64,000 nt of DNA, taken from contig NZ_CP101508.1 of the NCBI RefSeq assembly GCF_024380015.1, positions 2,728,902 to 2,792,901 of the forward strand. The letters run 5' to 3'. This DNA comes from Photobacterium atrarenae. Lineage in GTDB: Bacteria; Pseudomonadota; Gammaproteobacteria; Enterobacterales; Vibrionaceae. Shown in pieces: positions 19,349 to 26,797 of the stretch. The position numbers and the translations under genes were made by a program. Under the pieces are notes generated by a model that was not told the origin of the DNA, did not search any database, and saw only the letters and a program-made list of their open reading frames with translations. Numbering within the stretch: position 1 is the first letter of the stretch; the number at the start of each line of letters is the position of its first letter.

Positions 19349-19487
19349 TGTGACCATCACAAAAAAAACAACACTCAAAAAAAACATTAATGCATTGATT
19401 TAAAAGGAAAAATCAAAAACACACTCATGAATTTTGTGAGCATCACAAAACATGCGTTCAATGGTAAAGTTTCTTGTGACGTTCACA
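19349..19487. promoter_or_regulatory. Three palindromic operators TGTGA-N3-TCACA
   Basis: Copies at 19349-19361 (centre CCA), 19435-19447 (GCA) and 19475-19487 (CGT), all in the divergent promoter region between the alpA-like gene and the repeat protein gene. The half sites equal CRP half sites, but the spacer is 3 instead of 6 bases, so an island-encoded regulator is more likely. Confidence 0.7.
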
Positions 19488-19554
19488 GAAAAAGTGCTAC
19501 TGTGTCTGATGAAACTCATTGATTTGTATAGTTAATGTAAAGGGTGTGGCAAAA

Positions 19555-20784
19555 ATGAACTTTATTGATAAAGGATTATCTAGTACTAAAAATCCTACAC
19601 CGTCAGAAGTGACCGAGAAACACAACCTAGAACAACAGATAGAAAGTCACATTAGAAAGGAAAATACGAAAAGAAAAAAAAAGAGTGTTGACAAAAGAAA
19701 AGGTGCTGGACTTATATCTAAAAGTATCTACTTGCACAAAGACACAAACAATCGGCTCGAACAATTGGCTATATCGCTTGGATATGAACTAGGGTCAAAA
19801 AAATTATCTAGTGAACAGTTATCGATGCTCATTGATTTTTTATTAGATGCACACGAAAAACCAAAAAGTTCAGTTGTTCCATTAACATTTCATGGGCAGT
19901 ATCTTTATAGAGTTTATAAAATATTGAAATATCGTAGTGTAACAATGAAAGATACTATTGATGAGATAGCAACATTCATGACTGATAATAAATATCCTGT
20001 CCCAGATTGTTTCAAAATACAGGAACACCAAAATAAACCCAACTACCTGTGGAAAAGTGAACTTATCATGTCCTTGTTGGAAAGAAGATTTGTTGAAAAT
20101 ACGATAGAAAAAATTAATAGTGCTTACTTAATAAACCTTAAAATTTCTACTAAATCGACACTACCAAATTCTAATAAATCAGAAATTAATTCCAGGATTA
20201 ACCATGAAATCGATAGTGCTTCATCTGACTTACTAGGTCAAACATGCTTCGAGTTAGAAGAACTAGAAAATCCATTGGATCAACCATTCCTAGAATCTGA
20301 TGAGCTAGAAGACCCATTGGATCAACCATTCCTAGAATCCGAGGAGCTAGAAGACCCATTGGATCAACCATTCCTAGAATCCGAGGAGCTAGAAGACCCA
20401 TTGGATCAACCATTCCTAGAATCCGAGGAGCTAGAAGACCCATTGGATCAACCATTCCTAGAATCCGAAGAGCTAGAAGACCCATTGGATCAACCATTCC
20501 TAGAATCCGAGGAGCTAGAAAGTGATCAGGATCAAATATTTGATATTAATACACTACGAAATAATCGAACTAAAAATACTTTGCTGACTATTAAAGTTAC
20601 AAGAGAGTTTGAACATTTTTTAGTATCAAAATTTGGTAGGGTGTTAGACGATAACGAGATTTTCGAACATTTTAGCATTGAAAAGAAGTCTATTATAGAA
20701 AGAATGAAGCTTGAGAGTACAAGTTCACATGAAAATACTTTTCAAGAAAGCGATCATGAAGATATCGACTTTGATAATGTCTAG
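19555..20784 (+). CDS. Hypothetical protein with six 14-residue acidic repeats
   Basis: 409-residue protein with no recognised family. The N-terminus is lysine-rich and followed by a segment (SIYLHKDTNNRLEQLAISLGYELG) that resembles DNA-binding proteins of plasmid or island type only loosely. The middle (about residues 235-318) is six repeats of EELEDPLDQPFLES. The C-terminus is acidic (ESDHEDIDFDNV). The start at 19555 is chosen because AAGGGTG lies before it; an in-frame ATG 36 bases upstream is possible. An IS5-family element has inserted inside the stop codon: TA belongs to the gene, the final G to the IS. The native stop was TAA, so the product is unchanged. Confidence 0.75.
   Translation: MNFIDKGLSSTKNPTPSEVTEKHNLEQQIESHIRKENTKRKKKSVDKRKGAGLISKSIYLHKDTNNRLEQLAISLGYELGSKKLSSEQLSMLIDFLLDAHEKPKSSVVPLTFHGQYLYRVYKILKYRSVTMKDTIDEIATFMTDNKYPVPDCFKIQEHQNKPNYLWKSELIMSLLERRFVENTIEKINSAYLINLKISTKSTLPNSNKSEINSRINHEIDSASSDLLGQTCFELEELENPLDQPFLESDELEDPLDQPFLESEELEDPLDQPFLESEELEDPLDQPFLESEELEDPLDQPFLESEELEDPLDQPFLESEELESDQDQIFDINTLRNNRTKNTLLTIKVTREFEHFLVSKFGRVLDDNEIFEHFSIEKKSIIERMKLESTSSHENTFQESDHEDIDFDNV
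20257..20508 (+). repeat. 42-bp tandem repeats inside the island protein gene
   Basis: Six direct copies of a 42-bp unit coding for E/D-ELE-D/N-PLDQPFLES. The inner units are almost identical at DNA level (GAAGAC/GAGGAG variants only), pointing to recent expansion by slippage or recombination. A truncated seventh start (EELES) follows. Confidence 0.95.
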
Positions 20785-21838
20785 GCTTTGTTGATCAAAT
20801 CAGGAAAACAACAGATCTACCCAATTTAAGCGATGTTTTAGCTAACTTTACGAGTTACGGGCATGCCGAGCCCTGTTAACTTGTTCAACGCACGAACGGC
20901 AGCAAGCGCTTCTCCGACCTGAGCGTTGTAATCACGCAGGCTTAAAGCTGAACCAAGCAGTCGCTTATATCTCGACATCGCCGTTTCCGAGATTGAGCGA
21001 CTGTGGTAACCACTGGTCTTTTTCCAGTGTTCATTGCTACCGTGAATACGCTGGTTTGCAACCGCAACATTTCTGGGGTGACCGTGCTCCCAGTATGCTG
21101 CTCCAGTTCTGGGAGGGATAAGGGGCTGTGCTTTCTTCCGTTGAATCGCTTGATAGCACAGCCTGGTATCATAAGCGCCGTCACCTGATATTGATTTGAT
21201 CTTACGATAAGTTTGGTTAAGTAATGTTGGCATGACTTCACCATCGGTGACGGTTGATAACGAGAGTTCTGCGCAGATAATTTGGTGGGTATCAGCATCA
21301 ACAGCAAGATGGAGCTTTCGCCAGACACGACGTTGTTCTTTGCCATGCTTTTTCATTTTCCACTCACCTTCGCCGAATACTTTCAGGCCAGTTGCGTCAA
21401 TAGCTAGATGACGAATTTCACCCCGAGCAGGCATTTTGATGGGGATATCGACCGTTTTCGCTCGCTTGCTGATGCTGCTGTAGTTCGGGCATGTTAGTGG
21501 TACTTTCATCAGAGAAAACACCGAGTTCATGAAACCTTGAACAGCACGAAGTGACAGGTTGAATAGTCGCTTCACCATGAGAGCAGTCATGATCGCAGTG
21601 TCTGAATATTGATAGCCGCGTCCACGGTTACCGTGATGTTCAGAGCATAACCAGCCGTTTATCGCTTCTTCGTCGATCCAGAATGTCAGCGAGCCGCGGT
21701 TAATCAGTGATTGGTTGTACTCTTTCCAGTTATCTGTTCGGTAAGTGCTTTTTCCCATGAGGGTGGCCTGTCAGTAAACGTCACAAGATCAGATCACTGA
21801 CTGCAAGAAAAGTTCACGCCGATTTAGTCAACAAAGCC
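20784..21838 (-). mobile_element. IS5-family (IS903-type) insertion sequence
   Basis: 1055-bp element with inverted ends GGCTTTGTTGATCAAATC (left) and GGCTTTGTTGACTAAATC (right, inverted), the ends of the IS903 group. The 9-base target duplication TAATGTCTA is perfect (20775-20783 and 21839-21847), so the insertion is recent and precise. It lies in the stop codon of the repeat protein gene. Confidence 0.95.
20838..21758 (-). CDS. IS5-family transposase (IS903 group)
   Basis: 306-residue DDE transposase of the standard length. Recognisable parts are the N-terminal NRGSLTFWIDEEAINGW, the catalytic regions LAIDATGLKVFG and SISGDGAYDTRLCYQAI, and the YREK-like signature region near ETAMSRYKRLLGSAL. 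Intact reading frame, so possibly active. Confidence 0.93.
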   Translation of the reverse strand: MGKSTYRTDNWKEYNQSLINRGSLTFWIDEEAINGWLCSEHHGNRGRGYQYSDTAIMTALMVKRLFNLSLRAVQGFMNSVFSLMKVPLTCPNYSSISKRAKTVDIPIKMPARGEIRHLAIDATGLKVFGEGEWKMKKHGKEQRRVWRKLHLAVDADTHQIICAELSLSTVTDGEVMPTLLNQTYRKIKSISGDGAYDTRLCYQAIQRKKAQPLIPPRTGAAYWEHGHPRNVAVANQRIHGSNEHWKKTSGYHSRSISETAMSRYKRLLGSALSLRDYNAQVGEALAAVRALNKLTGLGMPVTRKVS

Positions 21839-22026
21839 TAATGTCTAAAACAATTTCTCTGGATTTATAGGAAAAGTGTTCTTAGCTCTAGGATAGTGTT
21901 AGGTTTCAATTCTGAATAGGATATCTTGGCACCGCGACTCTGCAAGTCGGTCTGTGCACAGAACCATATGAAATAGTACACCTAAATGTTAAATAGATCT
22001 CATTTTGAACATTTCCCATAGATTTT

Positions 22027-22049
22027 CTTTAGTACCCAATTATTTACCC
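22027..22049 (+). repeat. Third copy of the putative integrase arm-type site
   Basis: CTTTAGTACCCAAT followed by ATTTACCC, matching the sequence at 10938-10960 with one mismatch. It lies about 65 bases from the att-like site at 22114, on the island side, mirroring the arrangement near the integrase. Confidence 0.6.
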
Positions 22050-22113
22050 AAAAATGTTGTGAGTGCCAATTTTTACATTAAAGATCAGTAGTATAAAAAC
22101 AGGTTTCAGATGA

Positions 22114-22129
22114 CGCCAGCCCACCAAAC
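22114..22129 (+). other. Internal att-like site (end of element 1)
   Basis: CGCCAGCCCACCAAAC, identical to 26407-26422 and differing from the ssrA end only by a missing T. It is followed by a palindrome and then a terminator, so it looks like the last bases of an ssrA gene left by an integration event. Confidence 0.7.
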
Positions 22130-22160
22130 ATACGTATGTTGACGTCTGCGGACGTCCATA

Positions 22161-22196
22161 AAAGCCCGCTAGGCCATTGGTTTAGCGGGCTTTTTG
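22161..22196 (+). terminator. Terminator next to the middle att site
   Basis: Stem AAAGCCCGCTA / TAGCGGGCTTT followed by a T-run. Its position behind the att site mirrors the terminator of ssrA, consistent with a captured ssrA end. Confidence 0.75.
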
Positions 22197-22250
22197 TATA
22201 TTTAGCGTCAAACAGCATCCAACAATATCTAGCCACTTCCAGCCTCTTTG

Positions 22251-22300
22251 GTAACATGCTACGTAACATGTCCGCTTTTGTAACACGGGCCGTGTTACAA
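22251..22300. repeat. Cluster of GTAACA motifs with a 23-bp palindrome
   Basis: GTAACATG occurs at 22251 and 22263. Directly after come the arms TTGTAACACGG (22278-22288) and CCGTGTTACAA (22290-22300) separated by one G. Possible binding sites of a lost integrase or of a regulator of the second segment. Confidence 0.5.
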
Positions 22301-22337
22301 CACTGGTGAAGCTAAGGTGTAAACCTCCCCTAATTAG

Positions 22338-22477
22338 TTACATGCATAATTAGAGTTCCCAGCCTGAGAATGTAGTGCCAGGTACTCCCAAGGCGTCAAA
22401 TCATTCAGTGAGTCATGAGGCCACTCTTCGTTGTATTCACGTACCCAGTTTTCTGTTAATTCTCGAACTTCGGTTAG
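22338..22477 (-). pseudogene. IS3-family transposase OrfB, C-terminal remnant
   Basis: The minus strand translates as LTEVRELTENWVREYNEEWP, then HDSLNDLTPWEYLALHSQAG and a stop. The YN-x-x-WPH-x-SL-x-x-LTPxEY pattern is the C-terminus of IS3-group transposases. Nothing of the N-terminal part remains. It is unrelated to the IS3-type copies at 12255 and 16209. Confidence 0.75.
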
Positions 22478-22605
22478 CGCTGTAGCTCAAGCTATTCAGC
22501 CATAAACGTTAACAGCTAAATTAATCACATGTAGAATTGCCGTTACAAGGATGTTGAGACTCGCCATCAACTTACTCACTACTTTTAAATCAATACGGAT
22601 ATGCA

Positions 22606-24288
22606 ATGATCTCATCACTAGTCGAATCAACGCTAAAAAACGCCAATGCCAGCCATATTACCGAGCTGTTTCTGTACATCATTCTTACTTGCTTTGTCTT
22701 GTCTCTGTATTGGAAAAAGCAGGACAAGCACGGGGCGTTTACGGCTTACACTCCTACTTTATTAACCTCGTTAGGAATTTTAGGTACGTTTACCGGGATC
22801 ATCACTGGATTATTGGACTTCGACACTAACTTAATTGATGAAAGTATAGGCCCATTGCTAGGCGGGCTAAAAACAGCTTTTACTACCAGCCTCGCGGGCA
22901 TGCTGTTTTCTATTCTCTACAAGTCTATTCTTGCCACCGGTGTGTTAAGTTCGACGGATAGCAATGAAGTCAATGATGAAGACATTGATATCAGAGATTT
23001 GTATGCTGTTATGAAACAGCAAGTAACAGGCATTGAAGAACTAAAAACGTCGATTAGTGGCAATGATGAAGGCAGTCTCCTTGGTCAATTCAAACTACTT
23101 CGTGCCGATACCAACGAAAATCACAAGACCAACAACAAGCACGTTGCTGAGATGGCAGCACATATTGAACTGCTACTACATGTGGCGCAGACACAAATAA
23201 CTGAATTCAAAGATTTCGAAGAGCGGCTATGGATTAAATTGCAAGACTTCGCCGATATGCTATCTAAATCAGCTACCGAACAAGTTATTGAGGCCCTCAA
23301 GCAGGTAATTCAGGATTTTAATAACAACTTGATTGAGCAGTTTGGTGACAACTTCAAGGCACTAAATGAAGCTGTTCATGAGCTAGTTACTTGGCAAGGA
23401 AACTATAAAGAACAGCTACAAGATATGAAGCGTCAGTATGAACTCGGTGTACAAGCAATTACCCAGACAGGCGATTCTGTCGCGAGCATAAGCAATGAAG
23501 CACGAGTCATACCTGAAGCAATGTCTAACTTGAAAGTCATAATGGAAGTAAACCAGCATCAGATTGCCGAGCTTGACCGTCATCTCGATGCCTTCCAAGC
23601 CGTTCGTGACAAAGCAGTTGAGGCTGTGCCAGAAATTAAAGATCAGATCGAATTAGCGATTGCTGGCGCTAAGCAAGCTAATGATATGTTAGCTTCAGGT
23701 ATCGTGGAAAGCAGTGACCATATCAAAACAGTCTTTACAGAAAGTGCCGACAACTACCGTTCAACTGTCGACCAAACACGGGCAGCACTCACTGAGTCAG
23801 CTCAAGCCACTGCAAACTCCAGTGAAGAAATTAAACAACAATTCTCTGATGCACTTGAAGACATTAACACCCATATGCGCGAACTAGTAATTGAATTGCA
23901 GCATGGCAGCAAATCACTAAATAACAACTTCAAAGAAGCTAGCACGGAACTCATTTCAGAAACTAATGAGGTAACATCGGCCTTTACTCGGAGCGTAGAC
24001 GATATGAAACGCTCACTTGCTGCGACTATTGAAGAACAAGCGAGTGAACATCGCAAGCAGGCTGATCGAGTATTCTCAGGCTTGGAACGTAGTATTGAAG
24101 AGGCCTTATCCCAAACTGGCGAGTCCGTTCAAAAGCAAGTCAATATGATTGACCAAACCATGGGCGAAGAAATTCAAAAGGTAATGCAATCGATGGGGAG
24201 CGCCCTTGCTTCAATTAGCGGCAAGTTCACGGAGGATTACAGCCGCTTAGTGAACCGTATGTCTGATGTTGTAAAGCAACAGGTGTAG
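22606..24288 (+). CDS. zorA: ZorA, MotA-like membrane channel of a Zorya system
   Basis: Inner membrane proton-channel/motor protein of the Zorya anti-phage system. The 560-residue product has three predicted membrane segments (about 18-36, 50-70 and 88-110) with the family signature GILGTFTGIITGLLDF and PLLGGLKTAFTTSLAGML, followed by a roughly 400-residue coiled-coil-rich cytoplasmic tail (repeated Ala/Glu/Gln heptads). This is the ZorA architecture; ordinary MotA lacks the long tail. zorB follows after 10 bases. Weak ribosome binding site (GGA). The upstream 120 bases must hold the promoter. Confidence 0.9.
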   Translation: MISSLVESTLKNANASHITELFLYIILTCFVLSLYWKKQDKHGAFTAYTPTLLTSLGILGTFTGIITGLLDFDTNLIDESIGPLLGGLKTAFTTSLAGMLFSILYKSILATGVLSSTDSNEVNDEDIDIRDLYAVMKQQVTGIEELKTSISGNDEGSLLGQFKLLRADTNENHKTNNKHVAEMAAHIELLLHVAQTQITEFKDFEERLWIKLQDFADMLSKSATEQVIEALKQVIQDFNNNLIEQFGDNFKALNEAVHELVTWQGNYKEQLQDMKRQYELGVQAITQTGDSVASISNEARVIPEAMSNLKVIMEVNQHQIAELDRHLDAFQAVRDKAVEAVPEIKDQIELAIAGAKQANDMLASGIVESSDHIKTVFTESADNYRSTVDQTRAALTESAQATANSSEEIKQQFSDALEDINTHMRELVIELQHGSKSLNNNFKEASTELISETNEVTSAFTRSVDDMKRSLAATIEEQASEHRKQADRVFSGLERSIEEALSQTGESVQKQVNMIDQTMGEEIQKVMQSMGSALASISGKFTEDYSRLVNRMSDVVKQQV

Positions 24289-24298
24289 GACATAAGCA

Positions 24299-25006
24299 AT
24301 GAGTGCAATTTTCACCCAAAAGCAAAGTGAGCAGGAAGAATCCCACTGGTTGTCTGTATCCGACCTAATGGCCGGATTGATGATGGTATTTTTGTTCATC
24401 GCCATTGCATTGATGAGAAACGCCTTCTTGGAGCGAGATAAAATCAAAAATATTGCAGTCGCCTACCAAGAGAATCAAGTCGCAATTTATGATGCTCTAC
24501 AGGCTGAGTTTAAAAAAGATTTAGCTCGCTGGAACGCTGATATTGATGAAGAAACCCTAACATTCACTTTTAAGTCACCAGAAGTGTTATTTAAAGAGGG
24601 TAGAGCCAATATCAATGACGAGTACAAAGAACTTCTCCAAGATTTCTTTCCTCGATACATGGAAGTGTTGAACCCCTTTATAGACTCGATCAATGAGGTA
24701 CGTATTGAGGGCCATACCAGCAGCGAATGGGATAGAAACACTCCACCTGATGAAGCATATTTTAAGAATATGGAATTGTCACAGAGACGCACCCGAACTG
24801 TTCTTGATTATGTTTATCGCTTAGATAACAGCTCACTCGATAGAACTTGGATAAAAAAACACTTCGCAGCTGTTGGGCTGTCCTCATCACGGATAATCAC
24901 CCGCCCCGACGGCAGCGAAGATAAAGGAAAATCACGCCGCGTCAGCTTCCGAGTGATTACAAACTCTGATATTCAAATTAAGCAGATTCTGGAAAGCACC
25001 GAATGA
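24299..25006 (+). CDS. zorB: ZorB, MotB/OmpA-like partner of ZorA
   Basis: Single-span membrane protein that pairs with ZorA and anchors to peptidoglycan. 235 residues: a short cytoplasmic N-terminus, one membrane helix (about 23-42) preceded by the conserved Asp22 (SVSDLMAGLMMVFLF) expected to take part in ion flow, then a periplasmic OmpA-like domain (VRIEGHTSSEWDRN, ELSQRRTRTVLDYV). AGGA lies before the ATG. Its stop overlaps the zorE start by ATGA. Confidence 0.9.
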   Translation: MSAIFTQKQSEQEESHWLSVSDLMAGLMMVFLFIAIALMRNAFLERDKIKNIAVAYQENQVAIYDALQAEFKKDLARWNADIDEETLTFTFKSPEVLFKEGRANINDEYKELLQDFFPRYMEVLNPFIDSINEVRIEGHTSSEWDRNTPPDEAYFKNMELSQRRTRTVLDYVYRLDNSSLDRTWIKKHFAAVGLSSSRIITRPDGSEDKGKSRRVSFRVITNSDIQIKQILESTE

Positions 25007-26124
25007 AGATAGACGTCAATCTAAGCCAGCTTTGGGCTTGCGTAGAGAAGATGGGGGCTCAAGCTGTATCGTTTGATGTGGGAGAAGTGTGGAATGAAAG
25101 CGATCTTGAATTCGACGCTCAACTAAGCAGCTCCGGCATTGATATCAACTTAGATGAGCTTGAGTCGGAACAGGGGCTGCTCAGTGCCCGTGGCCGCCAA
25201 GTTATTTTGTTCATTCCAGATCAAGGCTTCTGCCTTGATGAGGTGACTGAAGACCCATCTAAAGGCAGAAAATTTCATGTTACTGATTGCCAAACACTGA
25301 ACAACATGCGACGAAAGAACCGCTTCGAGAGATATAAAGTCACCAATAATTTATCTGGACAGTTTCCTGTATTCGGCACTAGTAAGTTTGGAGAGCTCAA
25401 AGAGACTGAACTCCCGTTGAATGTTTGTCGTAACTGCCTAAAAAAACTCAACTATAAAGGGGTAAACAACATATCTAGAAGTGAAGTCAATTCGCTTGTG
25501 GATAGCTTCAATATTGAAGAGTTTTTTTCGACGTATAGTTCCTTATTCTCTCGCTTACCCAGTCAGCATGTAAACGAAGCAAACAAAGGCTACTCAGCAG
25601 ACTTTAAAAAGATATCAGACAGGATACGTGCCAAGGCTAGCTACATATGTCAGCACTGCAAAGTGGACCTGTCATCAGATAAGCGCCTGTTACATACTCA
25701 TCATATCAATGGAGATAAAGCAAATAACGCTGATAATAACCTTGTGGCGCTGTGTGCTGACTGCCACCGCAAAGAACCATTTCATGGACATATGTGCATT
25801 AAACACTCGGATACCCTGCGCATTAATCACCTAAGAAACGAACAAGGCGTATACAGTAATTGTGACTGGCCAAGTGTGAAGTGTAAAGCTGACCCTGCAC
25901 TGCATGGTGTTTTGGACTATGCTGAAAAGAAAGGCTATACAGCACCTGAAGTTGCATATTCGTTGAGAACTGACGACAAAGCTGACCACATAGTTCTTGA
26001 GCTTGCTTGGCCTCATCGTAAATTTGGCGTTATGTTGAACAATCCATCATTCATCAAGGGCTGGCGCATAATTGATTTGACGGAAGCAATGGAGTTTTTC
26101 AGCAGACCGCATAAGAGCAGATGA
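25003..26124 (+). CDS. zorE: ZorE, HNH endonuclease of a type II Zorya system
   Basis: Effector nuclease that replaces ZorC/ZorD in type II Zorya. 373 residues. Cys142-x2-Cys145 (CRNC) precedes a C-terminal HNH domain: Cys216-x2-Cys219 (CQHC), HTHHINGD (His231-His234), the NLVALC segment with Asn246, and Cys251-x2-Cys254-His255. Translationally coupled to zorB through ATGA. Gene order zorA-zorB-zorE with no zorC or zorD defines the type. Confidence 0.88.
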   Translation: MKIDVNLSQLWACVEKMGAQAVSFDVGEVWNESDLEFDAQLSSSGIDINLDELESEQGLLSARGRQVILFIPDQGFCLDEVTEDPSKGRKFHVTDCQTLNNMRRKNRFERYKVTNNLSGQFPVFGTSKFGELKETELPLNVCRNCLKKLNYKGVNNISRSEVNSLVDSFNIEEFFSTYSSLFSRLPSQHVNEANKGYSADFKKISDRIRAKASYICQHCKVDLSSDKRLLHTHHINGDKANNADNNLVALCADCHRKEPFHGHMCIKHSDTLRINHLRNEQGVYSNCDWPSVKCKADPALHGVLDYAEKKGYTAPEVAYSLRTDDKADHIVLELAWPHRKFGVMLNNPSFIKGWRIIDLTEAMEFFSRPHKSR

Positions 26125-26406
26125 ATTCTACAGGGGTATAAGGGCCATATTGCAGAAAACAATGTTCAACAAGAAAGGGCTGGGTATTAAGCCGAGTGTC
26201 TCTTGGGGGATGCACGCGTAGAAATTGACTTAACCGTGCAACGAATGCGTGACCCTGCTTATTTGGCGAGTAACACACGTTAAATGGATAATTATAATAA
26301 ATTTCGACGATAACAATGATGAATGGGTACACCACAAGGTCATCAGAAAAAATCAAATCGAAATTAACTCAATTAAAACAGGCGCATAAAGTATAGATTC
26401 AACTTA
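26125..26406. other. Noncoding stretch behind zorE
   Basis: No intact gene seen. A short open stretch near 26305-26390 (ending ...NQIEINSIKTGA and stop) is too short and isolated to call. No clear terminator for zorE. Confidence 0.6.
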
Positions 26407-26432
26407 CGCCAGCCCACCAAACGTTTGGAAAG
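26407..26432 (+). other. Distal attR-like site of the ssrA islands
   Basis: CGCCAGCCCACCAAACGTTTGG followed by AAAGG: it repeats the ssrA 3' end (10805-10833) apart from a missing T and a missing G, including the palindrome CCAAACGTTTGG. It marks the outer end of the integrated DNA. Confidence 0.75.
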
Positions 26433-26463
26433 GCGATAACCTTCGGGTTATCGCCTTTTTGTT
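26430..26463 (+). terminator. Terminator next to the distal att site
   Basis: Stem AAGGCGATAAC / GTTATCGCCTT with loop CTTCGG and a T-run. As at the other two att sites, a terminator follows the CCA-like end. Confidence 0.8.
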
Positions 26464-26519
26464 TTTTATGTGTTCAGCACTAAGCGCCTAACCAGTCTCG
26501 GTATACGTAAATAGCTCCA

Positions 26520-26762
26520 TCACCATACCTCATCATCTTGAGCTTCCACTGCGACCTTGCGCTCATGGACTTCCAAGTTCAGTTCAAGTGCCTGAATGAT
26601 CTTAAAAAAGGTTTGTAACCGAGTCGTTTCTGGATTCGTTTCAAAGCTCGATAGCGTAGACTGTTTGATACCTACGCGTTTTGCCACTTGTGCCTGAGTT
26701 AAGTGTTTTCTCGTTCTCAATAGCTTGAGATAATTTGCTAATTGACGTGGGTTATAAATCAT
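26520..26762 (-). CDS. hipB: HipB-like XRE-family antitoxin/repressor, orphan
   Basis: 80-residue XRE helix-turn-helix protein closely following the E. coli HipB pattern: YNPRQLANYLKLLRTRKHLT, QAQVAKRVGIKQSTLSSFE and TFFKIIQALELNLEVHE. HipB binds its operators and neutralises the kinase toxin HipA. Here no hipA follows: the frame after the stop (ATG GTG ATG GAG CTA ...) ends after 12 codons, about 60 bases before the island end. Three hip-type operators upstream show it is autoregulated. Confidence 0.85.
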   Translation of the reverse strand: MIYNPRQLANYLKLLRTRKHLTQAQVAKRVGIKQSTLSSFETNPETTRLQTFFKIIQALELNLEVHERKVAVEAQDDEVW

Positions 26763-26797
26763 ACATCAATACCTCATCACTCTATGCCCTCCCAACT

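Larger units (their letters stand above)
10813..22129 (+). mobile_element. Integrative element 1 at ssrA (integrase, Septu cassette, HUH-Rep module)
   Basis: Bounded by the ssrA 3' end and the att-like copy at 22114-22129. It contains the integrase, the IS-bracketed PtuAB pair, AlpA and HUH-Rep genes, the repeat protein and an IS5-family insertion. The boundary at 22.1 kb is supported by a motif TAGTACCCAAT...TTTACCC, found just inside both ends (10941-10960 and 22030-22049), as expected for integrase arm sites. Coding DNA is clearly AT-richer than the flanking core genes. Confidence 0.65.
21848..22605. other. Junction between element 1 and element 2, no intact gene
   Basis: This stretch holds, in order: the end of the region behind the repeat protein, an arm-type repeat (22027-22049), the middle att-like site (22114-22129), a 14-bp palindrome AACATACGTATGTT (22127-22140), a terminator (22161-22196), a cluster of GTAACA motifs (22251-22300), a transposase fragment (22338-22477), and the zorA upstream region. 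No complete gene is seen. Confidence 0.8.
22130..26432 (+). mobile_element. Integrative segment 2 carrying Zorya II (integrase not found)
   Basis: DNA between two att-like sites, with a transposase remnant and zorA-zorB-zorE but no integrase of its own. It looks like a second island stacked at ssrA that lost its integrase, or the distal part of a larger composite that can still be moved by the integrase at 11008-12231. Confidence 0.45.

Noticed and set aside
20198..20497. Open frame on the minus strand across the repeats
   Set aside because: It exists only because the 42-bp unit is a multiple of three and free of stops on both strands; the plus-strand protein extends far beyond the repeats and has a better start.
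20257..20508. Regular 42-bp repeats resembling a CRISPR array
   Set aside because: The units are contiguous, without spacers, and are translated in frame as a protein repeat; no cas genes are present.
26488..26526. hipA remnant as an annotated pseudogene
   Set aside because: Only about 12 codons follow the overlapping ATG and they cannot be matched with certainty to HipA; mentioned under hipB instead.
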